Origin: Lachnospiraceae bacterium
Lineage (GTDB): Bacteria > Bacillota > Clostridia > Lachnospirales > Lachnospiraceae
Assembly (NCBI GenBank): GCA_016282215.1
Contig: JAEEKC010000200.1
Coordinates: forward strand, 1 to 7,267
Reading direction: 5' to 3'
Length of the DNA stretch: 7,267 nucleotides
In this document: positions 1-6,424 of the stretch, piece after piece
Numbering within the stretch: position 1 is the first letter of the stretch
How the letters are laid out: the number at the start of each line of letters is the position of its first letter
Made by a program: the position numbers and the translations under genes
Notes under the pieces: generated by a model
Database searches by the model: none
Told to the model about the DNA's origin: nothing
What the model saw: only the letters and a program-made list of their open reading frames with translations

Positions 1-890
1 CTATCGTCCTTTGCAAAACTGATGGTCAGGGACGGCGTAAATACCGCCGATACCGTTTCATACAGCGTATTGACCTGGGTCACGATGGTGGTGGAGGTTC
101 CGATATAACCGCTCTCGTCTTTTCCGATCCACAGGTTTGTGATCAGGGTGTCTAACTGATTCGTCAGCACCTGTCCTGTCCGCATGACGGTATTCCAGAT
201 CCCGGCAGACAAAATCTCCATGACAGTGGCCATGGAAAAGGACTTCTTGCTGACATGGATCCCGGGGAGCAGTTTTTTGGTGTAATGGATATAGGCGATA
301 AACAGATAGACGTTCGACAACAATGTCGCGATGCCGATATAGCACACACGGATTGGAAAGACTGCGAACAAAAGGATCAGCACCGCTGCCCGAAGCACCT
401 GGGATTCGATGGTGCGCAGGGCCTGCAGATCCAGGCGGTTCGCCGCAAAAGTCGCCGTGGAGAAAGTCGTGGAAACGATCGTCACGCCGAAATTGAGGAA
501 CATGAGCGCAAACAGGATCTTTACATCGCCCGTCAGGGCCGGGGAAATGTTGACCAGTCTGTCTAAATAGACCACCACTGCCGCAGCCGGCAAAAATAAA
601 ACAGCTGCGATGGCCAGGTTGGCATACATGACGGAATTGAAATACCGGTTTGCCCCCTCGTCATCCCCTTTGGCGATCTGCACCGTGATAAAACGTCCCG
701 CCATGGAATTGAGCGCCATGGCTGCGATGGCCGCGTAATTGACGAAATTCGTAGCCATGGTGACAAAGCCCTGCGCTTCGGCGCCTAACTTGCCGATGAC
801 CGCGGGCGTGATAAAAAAACTGATAGCCAGCGCGACAACGGTGGATAAGAGCGAGGCTATCATATTCAGGACGAGTTGTTTGTTTTTCAT
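1..890 (-). CDS. Wzx/MATE-like polysaccharide flippase, N-terminal 296 residues (cut by left window edge)
   Basis: The reverse strand is open from an ATG at 890-888 to the window edge, 296 codons plus two bases, with no stop. The protein begins MKNKQLVLNMIASLLSTVVA and is strongly hydrophobic, with membrane segments near residues 9-30, 45-62, 86-108, 124-146, 163-185 and 187-204. The early helix ending in ITPAVIGKLGAE, then short polar loops and GRFITVQIAKGD, is typical of oligosaccharide flippases of the MOP superfamily (Polysacc_synt/MATE/MurJ-like), which move lipid-linked glycan units outward across the membrane. Full members are usually about 450-520 residues, so roughly 40% is missing. 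An in-frame TAA at 902-900 makes the ATG at 890 the first possible ATG; the next is codon 10. There is no Shine-Dalgarno sequence. The gene is transcribed divergently from the glycosyltransferase at 978. Family assignment is by pattern recognition; the substrate is unknown. Confidence 0.85.
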   Translation of the reverse strand, partial: MKNKQLVLNMIASLLSTVVALAISFFITPAVIGKLGAEAQGFVTMATNFVNYAAIAAMALNSMAGRFITVQIAKGDDEGANRYFNSVMYANLAIAAVLFLPAAAVVVYLDRLVNISPALTGDVKILFALMFLNFGVTIVSTTFSTATFAANRLDLQALRTIESQVLRAAVLILLFAVFPIRVCYIGIATLLSNVYLFIAYIHYTKKLLPGIHVSKKSFSMATVMEILSAGIWNTVMRTGQVLTNQLDTLITNLWIGKDESGYIGTSTTIVTQVNTLYETVSAVFTPSLTISFAKDD

Positions 891-896
891 ATGGTT

Positions 897-924
897 ATCT
901 TAGCATATCGCGGTTATTTGTCAA
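897..924 (-). promoter_or_regulatory. Promoter of the flippase gene (TTGACA, 16 bp, TAAGAT with extended -10)
   Basis: On the reverse strand a perfect TTGACA (924-919) is followed after 16 bases by TAAGAT (902-897), which is preceded by TGC, the TGn of an extended -10. Counting the last T as -7 places +1 at 890, the A of the flippase ATG. The -35 hexamer overlaps by five bases the -35 of the opposite promoter. This is inferred from consensus matches only. Confidence 0.7.
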
Positions 925-947
925 ATAGCGTGGGGATGTGGTAGAAT
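918..947 (+). promoter_or_regulatory. Promoter of the 773-residue glycosyltransferase gene (TTGTCA, 18 bp, TAGAAT with extended -10)
   Basis: TTGTCA at 918-923 and TAGAAT at 942-947 each match the sigma-70/sigma-A consensus at 5 of 6 positions, with an 18-bp spacer. TG at 939-940 gives an extended -10 (TGG-TAGAAT). The predicted +1 is near 954, leaving a leader of about 24 nt that holds a normal ribosome binding site. The -35 is shared with the divergent flippase promoter. Confidence 0.7.
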
Positions 948-966
948 TTAGTATTATTATTTATAT

Positions 967-970
967 GGAG
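967..970 (+). promoter_or_regulatory. Ribosome binding site GGAG for the gene at 978
   Basis: GGAG lies 7 bases before the ATG at 978, a textbook Shine-Dalgarno distance, and fixes this start. It contrasts with the flippase gene and the gene at 3355, neither of which has such a site. Confidence 0.8.
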
Positions 971-977
971 AAATAAA

Positions 978-3299
978 ATGTTCCTGATCCTATTGCTTCC
1001 CCTTGCTTTTTACGGGATTTATGAAAAACTCTTTCAAAAATGCGGCAACCGCGTCGAAAGTCTGGCTGACAGCCTGCTGATCTATGAAAGCATCACACTG
1101 TTGCTGGCCAATGCGCTCAGTATCGGCGCGCACTTAAATGCCGCCACGGCTTCTGTTGCCTGGCTGCTGATCGTACTTGCCCTGTATTCCCTGCCAAGGC
1201 CGGATGGGGACAAGGGATTGATCCTGCCTCTCATAAAGGACCGGTGGACCAGGATACGCAAATGGTGTTCTTCTTTTCCGGGCAGGTGCAGGGACTTTTT
1301 GCATGACTGTAATCCCTTGGAAAAGATCCTGCTTACGCTTTGCTTTCTGCTATGCCTGATCCTGTTGTTTCTGGCACTATTGACACCGCCCAGCAACTAT
1401 GATTCCATGACCTATCATCTGGCCAGGGTTGCCCACTGGATCGATAACGGCAGTGTTAATTATTATCTGACCAATATCGACAGGCAACTCTTTTCTCCCG
1501 TGTTATCGGAATATAATCTGCTTTTTATGATGTTGCTCTCCGGCACGGATGCCCTCCTTGCCATGCAGCAGTATCTGGGCATGCTGCTGACAGCGTACTT
1601 TCTGTTTCAGATCCTGCAGCGTATCGGAACAAGCCGTGTGTTCTCACTCTTTGGCGTATTCATGTTTTTGTCCATGCCGCTGACCATTTCCCAGTCCATC
1701 ACAACCCAGAATGATCTCAGCGCACTGCTTTGGTATGTGATCTTCCTGCACTACCTACTGGATTTTCTGGCAATCCCGAGGCTTGGTTCTTTACCGCCCC
1801 TCCTGATGATCTGTATTGGTGCGTCCGTGGGTTTTGCCTTTCTTATGAAAACTTCCGTCTGCGCTTCCATGGTCATGTTCATGCCCTGGGTACTGATTGT
1901 CTGCATCAAACGAAGGGATGATATCCGCGCGCTGCTCCTGTCCGGTATGACAGCGCTGTTATCCATGTGCGTTGTCATCTCCGAAACACTGCTCCGCACT
2001 TACTTTGCAACTGGCAGTTTGATGTCTTCTGCAACCAGCGGCGATATCATGGTCGCTACGAAGAATGTCAGATACATCATCGTCAATCTGCTGAAAAATT
2101 ACTGCCTTCTGATCACCCAGCATTTCTGGACCGCGCTTAACGGCTTCATCTACCGGATCCCGATCTCGCTTGGCCGCATGCTGTCCGTTGAGGTGAATCA
2201 TATCGCCATTTCCTTCCATGGTTTCGATTTCATAACCTACTTAAACACAGGTGACGACATGTATTCGCACGACCGCACTTCCAGCGCTTTTGCGGCATAC
2301 TTGGCGCTGCTCGGGGGCATCCTTCTGATCATCATGCTGATCCGGAAAATGGTCCGAATGATCGAACAGTCCCGGTTACAAAACACTTCTTCTGATAGCA
2401 AAGCAGCCACTAACAAAAAACGATCATCCGCGACCAATTCTTCAAACAGTAAAAAAAGCGATGTACCTGGCACGGTAACACATGCAAATGATCCCTCCTG
2501 GGGATTCGTCATCTCGGCCTGGCTGGGCTTCGGCTTTATCATGGCGCTGCTTCGCTGGCAGCCCTGGGGTTCCCGCCTGATGTATCCGGCACTTACTATC
2601 GCGGCAATCTCAGCCGTCCATATGCTGGACAAATGCTTCATGCTGCCTTGCTCAGATCCTTCTGAAAAAAGCAAAAAAACAAAGCCAGCCGGCTTAAAAC
2701 CGGGAACGTTAATTACCCTTCTGATCATGACCGCGCTCAGTATCCTGCTCGTCATCAAACCACTAACCTATAACGGAAAGTTAGCCGCCGCTTACATTTC
2801 CTCCGGCTTAGATGCCGCCAAAAAAGAAGAGCTTCTGTTTGATGGGCACAAGCATGCCTACCCTGCCTATATGCAGATAGTCACGCAGCTGGAAAAAACA
2901 GATCCCAAAGACATCGCACTGATCATCTCAGGCGACGGTTATGATTATCCTCTTTGGAAGATGGTAAGAGACCGACTTCCAAATGCCAGGATCCGGCATA
3001 TCAAAGCGGATTTGGAACAGGGTGTCATACTCCATACAGGAGATTATTCAGGTAACTTTGTGAGCACTTCCGGCTCCATTTCAGCCGAAAAGAACCGCTC
3101 TGTCACACATACCGAACGTCCCGCCGACTGTATCGTCTGCATTGAATCCGGCGGCCTTGCGGAAGGCATGACACTCGATTACAACGGGATCATTTACACC
3201 TGTGGCTTTATTGCCGATGAGCCGGAAGTACCGGCAGGTATTTTTTACTATGACACACAAAAGAACGGAAGATCCGGTGAGAGCCTGTCTGCGCCCTGA
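978..3299 (+). CDS. Polytopic GT-C-type glycosyltransferase (GT39/PMT-like) with extracytoplasmic C-terminal domain
   Basis: This 773-residue protein has about a dozen membrane segments (for example near 36-72, 115-136, 196-214, 220-240, 245-266, 273-310, 316-337, 437-457, 507-525, 534-550, 576-594) and a soluble tail of about 180 residues (595-773). The loop after the 115-136 segment carries TPPSNYDSMTYHLARVAHW; Asp142 sits where GT-C enzymes place the catalytic Asp/Glu of the first outer loop. RWQPWGSRLMYPAL (526-539) and the tail motif DGYDYPLW (653-660) match what I remember of bacterial glycosyltransferase-39-like proteins. Such enzymes transfer a sugar from a polyprenyl-phosphate donor on the outer membrane face. 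Residues 463-503 form a Ser/Asn/Lys-rich loop and 560-574 a second Lys-rich one, both probably cytoplasmic. The start is set by GGAG 7 bp upstream. The next gene starts 55 bp downstream on the same strand, with no terminator visible between them. The GT-C fold is likely; donor and acceptor are unknown. Confidence 0.8.
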   Translation: MFLILLLPLAFYGIYEKLFQKCGNRVESLADSLLIYESITLLLANALSIGAHLNAATASVAWLLIVLALYSLPRPDGDKGLILPLIKDRWTRIRKWCSSFPGRCRDFLHDCNPLEKILLTLCFLLCLILLFLALLTPPSNYDSMTYHLARVAHWIDNGSVNYYLTNIDRQLFSPVLSEYNLLFMMLLSGTDALLAMQQYLGMLLTAYFLFQILQRIGTSRVFSLFGVFMFLSMPLTISQSITTQNDLSALLWYVIFLHYLLDFLAIPRLGSLPPLLMICIGASVGFAFLMKTSVCASMVMFMPWVLIVCIKRRDDIRALLLSGMTALLSMCVVISETLLRTYFATGSLMSSATSGDIMVATKNVRYIIVNLLKNYCLLITQHFWTALNGFIYRIPISLGRMLSVEVNHIAISFHGFDFITYLNTGDDMYSHDRTSSAFAAYLALLGGILLIIMLIRKMVRMIEQSRLQNTSSDSKAATNKKRSSATNSSNSKKSDVPGTVTHANDPSWGFVISAWLGFGFIMALLRWQPWGSRLMYPALTIAAISAVHMLDKCFMLPCSDPSEKSKKTKPAGLKPGTLITLLIMTALSILLVIKPLTYNGKLAAAYISSGLDAAKKEELLFDGHKHAYPAYMQIVTQLEKTDPKDIALIISGDGYDYPLWKMVRDRLPNARIRHIKADLEQGVILHTGDYSGNFVSTSGSISAEKNRSVTHTERPADCIVCIESGGLAEGMTLDYNGIIYTCGFIADEPEVPAGIFYYDTQKNGRSGESLSAP

Positions 3300-3320
3300 T
3301 CCGGCAGCTATAAGTAATCA

Positions 3321-3348
3321 TTGAAAAAAAGGATGAAACCGATATAAT
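3321..3348 (+). promoter_or_regulatory. Promoter of the 585-residue membrane protein gene (TTGAAA, 16 bp, TATAAT)
   Basis: TTGAAA at 3321-3326 (5 of 6) and a perfect TATAAT at 3343-3348 are separated by 16 bp in the 55-bp gap after the upstream gene. With the final T as -7, +1 falls at 3355, the A of the ATG, so a transcript from here would have no 5' leader. The gene may additionally be reached by read-through from the promoter at 918. Consensus matching only. Confidence 0.65.
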
Positions 3349-3354
3349 AAAGAT

Positions 3355-5112
3355 ATGAAAAACGAAACCAATCCGATGGAAAATAATAAGACAGCAAAAA
3401 GCCATGTCCTCATCATCCTTTTTTCATTGCTGATCTGGGGCATGACTTTTTATACGGATACAAAGATTTTTTCTTCTGACGGTCTGAACATGAACTGTCT
3501 GCCTGTGGATACCGGTATGATCCCTTTCATGCATGTGCTGACCAAGATCTGCGTACTGCTGTTCTGGTATGGCATGCTGCGTTTTTTATACTACGGCCTG
3601 TCCCATAAAAAAACATTGCTGTACTTTCTGTGTCTGATGGCCATCTATGGCATCGGTCTTCTCATCACCTATCCCGGTTATTACATGAATGATGATCCCA
3701 TCATTTTTGCCTATGCAACCAGATATCTGCCGGTATACTGGCACAATTACCTCACCAGCCTGTTTTACATGACGGGAATGTCCGTTTTTCCGGCGTCCTG
3801 CGGACCGGTGCTGCTTTCCGATGTCTGCTATGCCCTGACCTTCACTTATTTATTTGCAAGGGGCAGCATTACTTCTGAACATGCTGTCACCGCCGATGCA
3901 GTGCAGACATCTGCAAGATCGCGCATCTTTCGCATAATCCTTCTGATCCTGCCGGCCATCCTGCCCTTTACGCTGCTTGGCGCACTGATGTGTTTCCGGC
4001 CTGCGATCTATTCCTCGTTCTTCCTGTTTTATTATCTGCTCCTGTATTTCGACCATCAGCAGAAAAAGGAGCTTACGATTGCAAAGCTTATACTGCTGGC
4101 ATTTCTGACGGCACTGCTCTCCCACTGGAGAAGCGAAAGCATCGTCCTTTTGCCACTCTCCTGTTTTCTGATCCCGCTGGTTTACGGCAGAAAAAACAAA
4201 GCAGCGAATACTTCCGATACAAAAACTTCAGACCGCGACAATAACACGCAGACAAACAACCCGGTCAGCGCATTGTCATATCATCCACTGCTGCTCGCCG
4301 GTTGCTTTTTGATCCTCTCTGCAGCTCTTTTTACTCTGATCAGCCTGCCGCAAAAGCACGGCGAAAAAGCATACTACGGCAGCGATTATCTGATCATCTC
4401 CACCACAAGACCCCTCTCTGTTATCGTCTGGCGCGATCAGACCTACGAAGGGGCGGATGAGGATATTGCAAACATCAGTGCCGTCACGGAGTTCGGATAT
4501 CTGCACAACGATTCCCTCTCCTGCAGTGCTTATACCAGATATAACACCGACCACAACGAAGGCCGTTATACTCAGACCGGCGCAGATGCGCAGACACAGA
4601 AAAAATATTTAAAAAGCGCCTTTCGCCTGATCCTTCACAACTTAGATCTCTACTTTGGCGAACGGCTCCAGCTTTTCTGTGTCACCAACGGATTCTTCAA
4701 TTATGACCGGAATATGGTTTTGAACTTAAAACCGATCGTCAGCACAGACTTCCATCTGTACGAACACGACAGAGACTACGGTTTTGAAATGCTTGACGCT
4801 TTTCTGCGTATACCGCTGACTTACCATGATGATTATGCGATGTTTTTATATAAATACGGCGGCGAAGCACTAATCCCCATGCTGGTTCTCTGCCTGGCTG
4901 CCCTGATCGGTTCACTGATCAGAAAAAAATGGTTTTTATTCTTCTGCTTCGGCAGCCTGCTTGCGCGGGAAGCCGTGATCTTCCTTTCCGCGCCGGCTTC
5001 TTTCATTCAGTATTCCTATCCGACGATGTTCGTAACAGCCGCATTCTGTCTGTTGATGTTACAGTACATCGCATCAAGGGGCCGGGTTGTCAGTGGGGAC
5101 GGTTCTTTTTGA
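3355..5112 (+). CDS. Polytopic membrane protein, probable GT-C-like glycosyltransferase of uncharacterised family
   Basis: The 585-residue protein has membrane segments near 17-34, 60-80, 86-106, 131-143, 149-168, 191-213, 217-232, 242-256, 262-276, 310-330, 501-521, 524-545 and 551-571. YPGYYMNDDPIIF (106-118) follows the third helix, so Asp113/Asp114 occupy the place of the acidic residue in the first outer loop of GT-C enzymes. HWRSES (257-262) and FIQYSYPTMF (550-559) look like conserved inter-helix motifs. Residues about 335-495 form a large domain, probably extracytoplasmic, between the last helices; 279-303 is an Asn/Thr/Asp/Lys-rich loop, probably cytoplasmic. Its place after a GT-C gene in a flippase/acyltransferase locus supports a role in late glycan assembly, but I do not recognise a named family and the function is inferred. 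No Shine-Dalgarno precedes the ATG at 3355; codon 8 (ATG at 3376) also lacks one. The last residues, VVSGDGSF, and the stop come from the repeat at 5085-5196. Confidence 0.75.
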   Translation: MKNETNPMENNKTAKSHVLIILFSLLIWGMTFYTDTKIFSSDGLNMNCLPVDTGMIPFMHVLTKICVLLFWYGMLRFLYYGLSHKKTLLYFLCLMAIYGIGLLITYPGYYMNDDPIIFAYATRYLPVYWHNYLTSLFYMTGMSVFPASCGPVLLSDVCYALTFTYLFARGSITSEHAVTADAVQTSARSRIFRIILLILPAILPFTLLGALMCFRPAIYSSFFLFYYLLLYFDHQQKKELTIAKLILLAFLTALLSHWRSESIVLLPLSCFLIPLVYGRKNKAANTSDTKTSDRDNNTQTNNPVSALSYHPLLLAGCFLILSAALFTLISLPQKHGEKAYYGSDYLIISTTRPLSVIVWRDQTYEGADEDIANISAVTEFGYLHNDSLSCSAYTRYNTDHNEGRYTQTGADAQTQKKYLKSAFRLILHNLDLYFGERLQLFCVTNGFFNYDRNMVLNLKPIVSTDFHLYEHDRDYGFEMLDAFLRIPLTYHDDYAMFLYKYGGEALIPMLVLCLAALIGSLIRKKWFLFFCFGSLLAREAVIFLSAPASFIQYSYPTMFVTAAFCLLMLQYIASRGRVVSGDGSF

Positions 5113-5196
5113 CAACCTTGTAAAACAGGTTGTCAAAAAGAACCGTCCCCACTGACACCCCCACTGACACCCCCACTAACACCATCACTGACAACC
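5085..5196. repeat. Palindromic REP/MITE-like element between convergent genes
   Basis: A 33-bp unit running from GGTTGTCAGT to TTTTGACAACC (5085-5117) reappears inverted at 5128-5196 around a 10-bp centre, TTGTAAAACA. The core is a perfect 31-bp inverted repeat, 5088-5118 against 5127-5157, with an 8-nt loop. Each unit is itself bounded by GGTTGTCA and its reverse complement TGACAACC. The right copy is 69 bp because it carries 36 bp of extra 12-bp units. Both converging genes enter the element at the same base and in the same frame, ending in SGDGSF then TGA. The GGGGACGGTTCTTTTTGACA core resembles dispersed palindromes that I recall from clostridial genomes; that recollection is unverified. 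As RNA the long hairpin would fold in transcripts of both genes, but no U-tract follows either outer edge directly. Confidence 0.9.
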
Positions 5197-6311
5197 TTCG
5201 TTTTTTTGCCGAACAGCAGGAAACGGCAAACGGGGATCTTATTCAGGATAAAAATACAAAGCGCCGTCAGAACCGACATCAGCAAAAATGCCGCAAGACA
5301 CCATAATATACCGGGGATGGACCAGAGCGTCAGTCCCTTTTTTTCGATCTGAAGGAGCCTTGCAAACCGAAAATGAAGAACATAAATCTCCAGTGTATAA
5401 GTCCCGATCAATGATAAGAAACCGATCACTTTTCCATCATGAAAACGGCTGAGCAACGAGTAAACAATGCCAAAAACCGCTACCGTTCCGAGAAGCGACG
5501 CTATCATCAAAAGTGTGAAGTCCTTCATATTCTCTGCAGGCTTTGTCAACGGATACCGGATGACAAAAAATGCAAAACCAATCAGACAGATCACGTAAAC
5601 GGTCAACAAGAGCTTTTTTACCCGGCAGCTTTCCCTGCCTTTCTTCTCTTCATTTTCGTCCACATTCGTTTCTGCCCTGCTTAAAATGGCAGGTTCCTTT
5701 ATCTGCTGCCACAGATATCCGAGAACATAAAAGGGCATGTATTTTATCGTCAGCGCAGGACTGAGGAAAGTATTTCCCAATCTTCCCTGCAAAAAGAACA
5801 GCACATAAAAAACGAGAATGCAACCGAGTGTGACAACGAAGTGCCTGCTGCATGAGACAGCAACTGTCATACAACAGGTGACCACAAACAGTGTCATCAA
5901 AAACCAAAGCCCACGGTCCGTCTGAAATAGAAGGTCTTTCAGTTCTTCAAAGAATCCGGATACCGATATTGCCGGAACAGCCTCTCCCGAAGCGCCCCAA
6001 AAACAAACGCGGATCCTTGCCCAGAAATAGGAAATTACAAACCAGCTGAAAAACGGCACCAGATATGCCACTGCCCTCTTTTTCAGTTTCGCAAATGAAA
6101 GCCCTGCCATCGCTGCTGCCATGCCGCTGATCAGCATAAATAACGGCATCTGGATCGAGGCTATGGCATCATACAGGATCGGATCGTCCTGATCGAGCCC
6201 GCTTAAGACAATACAATGGCCAAGCATGACGATCAGGATCGCCACGCCCTTTGCACCGTCAAGTGCCCGGTCGCGGGTATTTAGTTTGCCATTGCTAACT
6301 TTCTTTTCCAT
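5133..6311 (-). CDS. Acyltransferase-3 family membrane protein (O-acetyltransferase-like)
   Basis: From the ATG at 6311 the protein has 392 residues; an in-frame TTG at 6320 would add three. Near the N-terminus, RALDGAKGVAILIVMLGH holds the R/K-x-x-D-x-x-K-G and catalytic-type Gly-His of acyltransferase-3 proteins (His32), then MPLFMLISGM (55-64), GLWFLMTLF (134-142) and IGTYTLEIYVLH (302-313), with about ten membrane helices. These enzymes move an acyl group, usually acetyl, across the membrane onto a surface glycan or wall polymer. A charged loop at 213-230 (TNVDENEEKKGRE) separates the two halves. The C-terminal tail after KKTKVV is Gly/Val/Ser repeats ending DGSF, supplied by the repeat at 5085-5196, and looks non-functional. 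A related acyltransferase lies 104-113 bp upstream on the same strand. I saw no convincing promoter in that gap, so cotranscription is likely. Substrate unknown. Confidence 0.88.
   Translation of the reverse strand: MEKKVSNGKLNTRDRALDGAKGVAILIVMLGHCIVLSGLDQDDPILYDAIASIQMPLFMLISGMAAAMAGLSFAKLKKRAVAYLVPFFSWFVISYFWARIRVCFWGASGEAVPAISVSGFFEELKDLLFQTDRGLWFLMTLFVVTCCMTVAVSCSRHFVVTLGCILVFYVLFFLQGRLGNTFLSPALTIKYMPFYVLGYLWQQIKEPAILSRAETNVDENEEKKGRESCRVKKLLLTVYVICLIGFAFFVIRYPLTKPAENMKDFTLLMIASLLGTVAVFGIVYSLLSRFHDGKVIGFLSLIGTYTLEIYVLHFRFARLLQIEKKGLTLWSIPGILWCLAAFLLMSVLTALCIFILNKIPVCRFLLFGKKTKVVSDGVSGGVSGGVSGDGSF
5147..5194. repeat. 12-bp tandem repeat (CCCCACTGACAC), about four copies
   Basis: Units lie at 5147-5158 and 5159-5170 (identical), 5171-5182 (one change, ACTAACAC) and 5183-5194 (degenerate, CATCACTGACAA). 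The period keeps the reading frame of the reverse-strand acyltransferase and encodes a Gly-Val-Ser-Gly repeat in its C-terminal tail. The units derive from the TGTCAGTGGGG end of the surrounding palindrome, so they look like a local expansion of that end. Confidence 0.85.
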
Positions 6312-6319
6312 GAAAACCA

Positions 6320-6337
6320 ACTGTCTTTCAGTCTTCC
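6320..6337 (-). promoter_or_regulatory. Alternative TTG start with GGAAGA site for the acyltransferase gene
   Basis: On the reverse strand GGAAGA (6337-6332) lies 11 bases before an in-frame TTG (6320-6318), but 20 bases before the ATG (6311-6309). A TAA at 6341-6339 closes the frame upstream. The spacing somewhat favours TTG, giving MVFMEKK; codon type favours ATG. The difference is three residues, and the choice is open. Confidence 0.35.
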
Positions 6338-6424
6338 ATTACGCCGTTCTTACTGATACTATCCCATATCCATGAACAAAAACTATCATGAATTTTTCGA
6401 AACAACAACCGGTCACTTTCCATG

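Noticed and set aside
58..766. Several short open frames on both strands (58-345, 164-349, 255-566, 563-766)
   Set aside because: All lie inside the flippase reading frame, which is open to the window edge and gives a coherent membrane protein.
2237..2758. 173-codon open frame on the reverse strand
   Set aside because: It lies wholly antisense to the well-supported 773-residue glycosyltransferase and its product has no coherent domain or membrane pattern.
4929..5123. Plus-strand open frame ending in CQWGRFFLTTL
   Set aside because: It is another frame of the 585-residue gene running into the repeat. This tail is a by-product of the repeat, not a gene.
5088..5157. Canonical bidirectional intrinsic terminator
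   Set aside because: The stem is perfect and long, but no T-run follows on either outer side (CCCCCACTG to the right, ACCCGGCCC on the reverse strand to the left). I kept it as a repeat and did not call a standard terminator.
5147..5194. CRISPR-like array
   Set aside because: The units are 12 bp and directly adjacent, with no spacers; it is a simple tandem expansion.
6321..6424. Promoter or terminator between the two acyltransferase genes
   Set aside because: Candidates such as TAGTAT or TTGTTG-N17-TAGTTT (reverse strand) match poorly, and only weak A/T stems are present. Nothing is strong enough to call.
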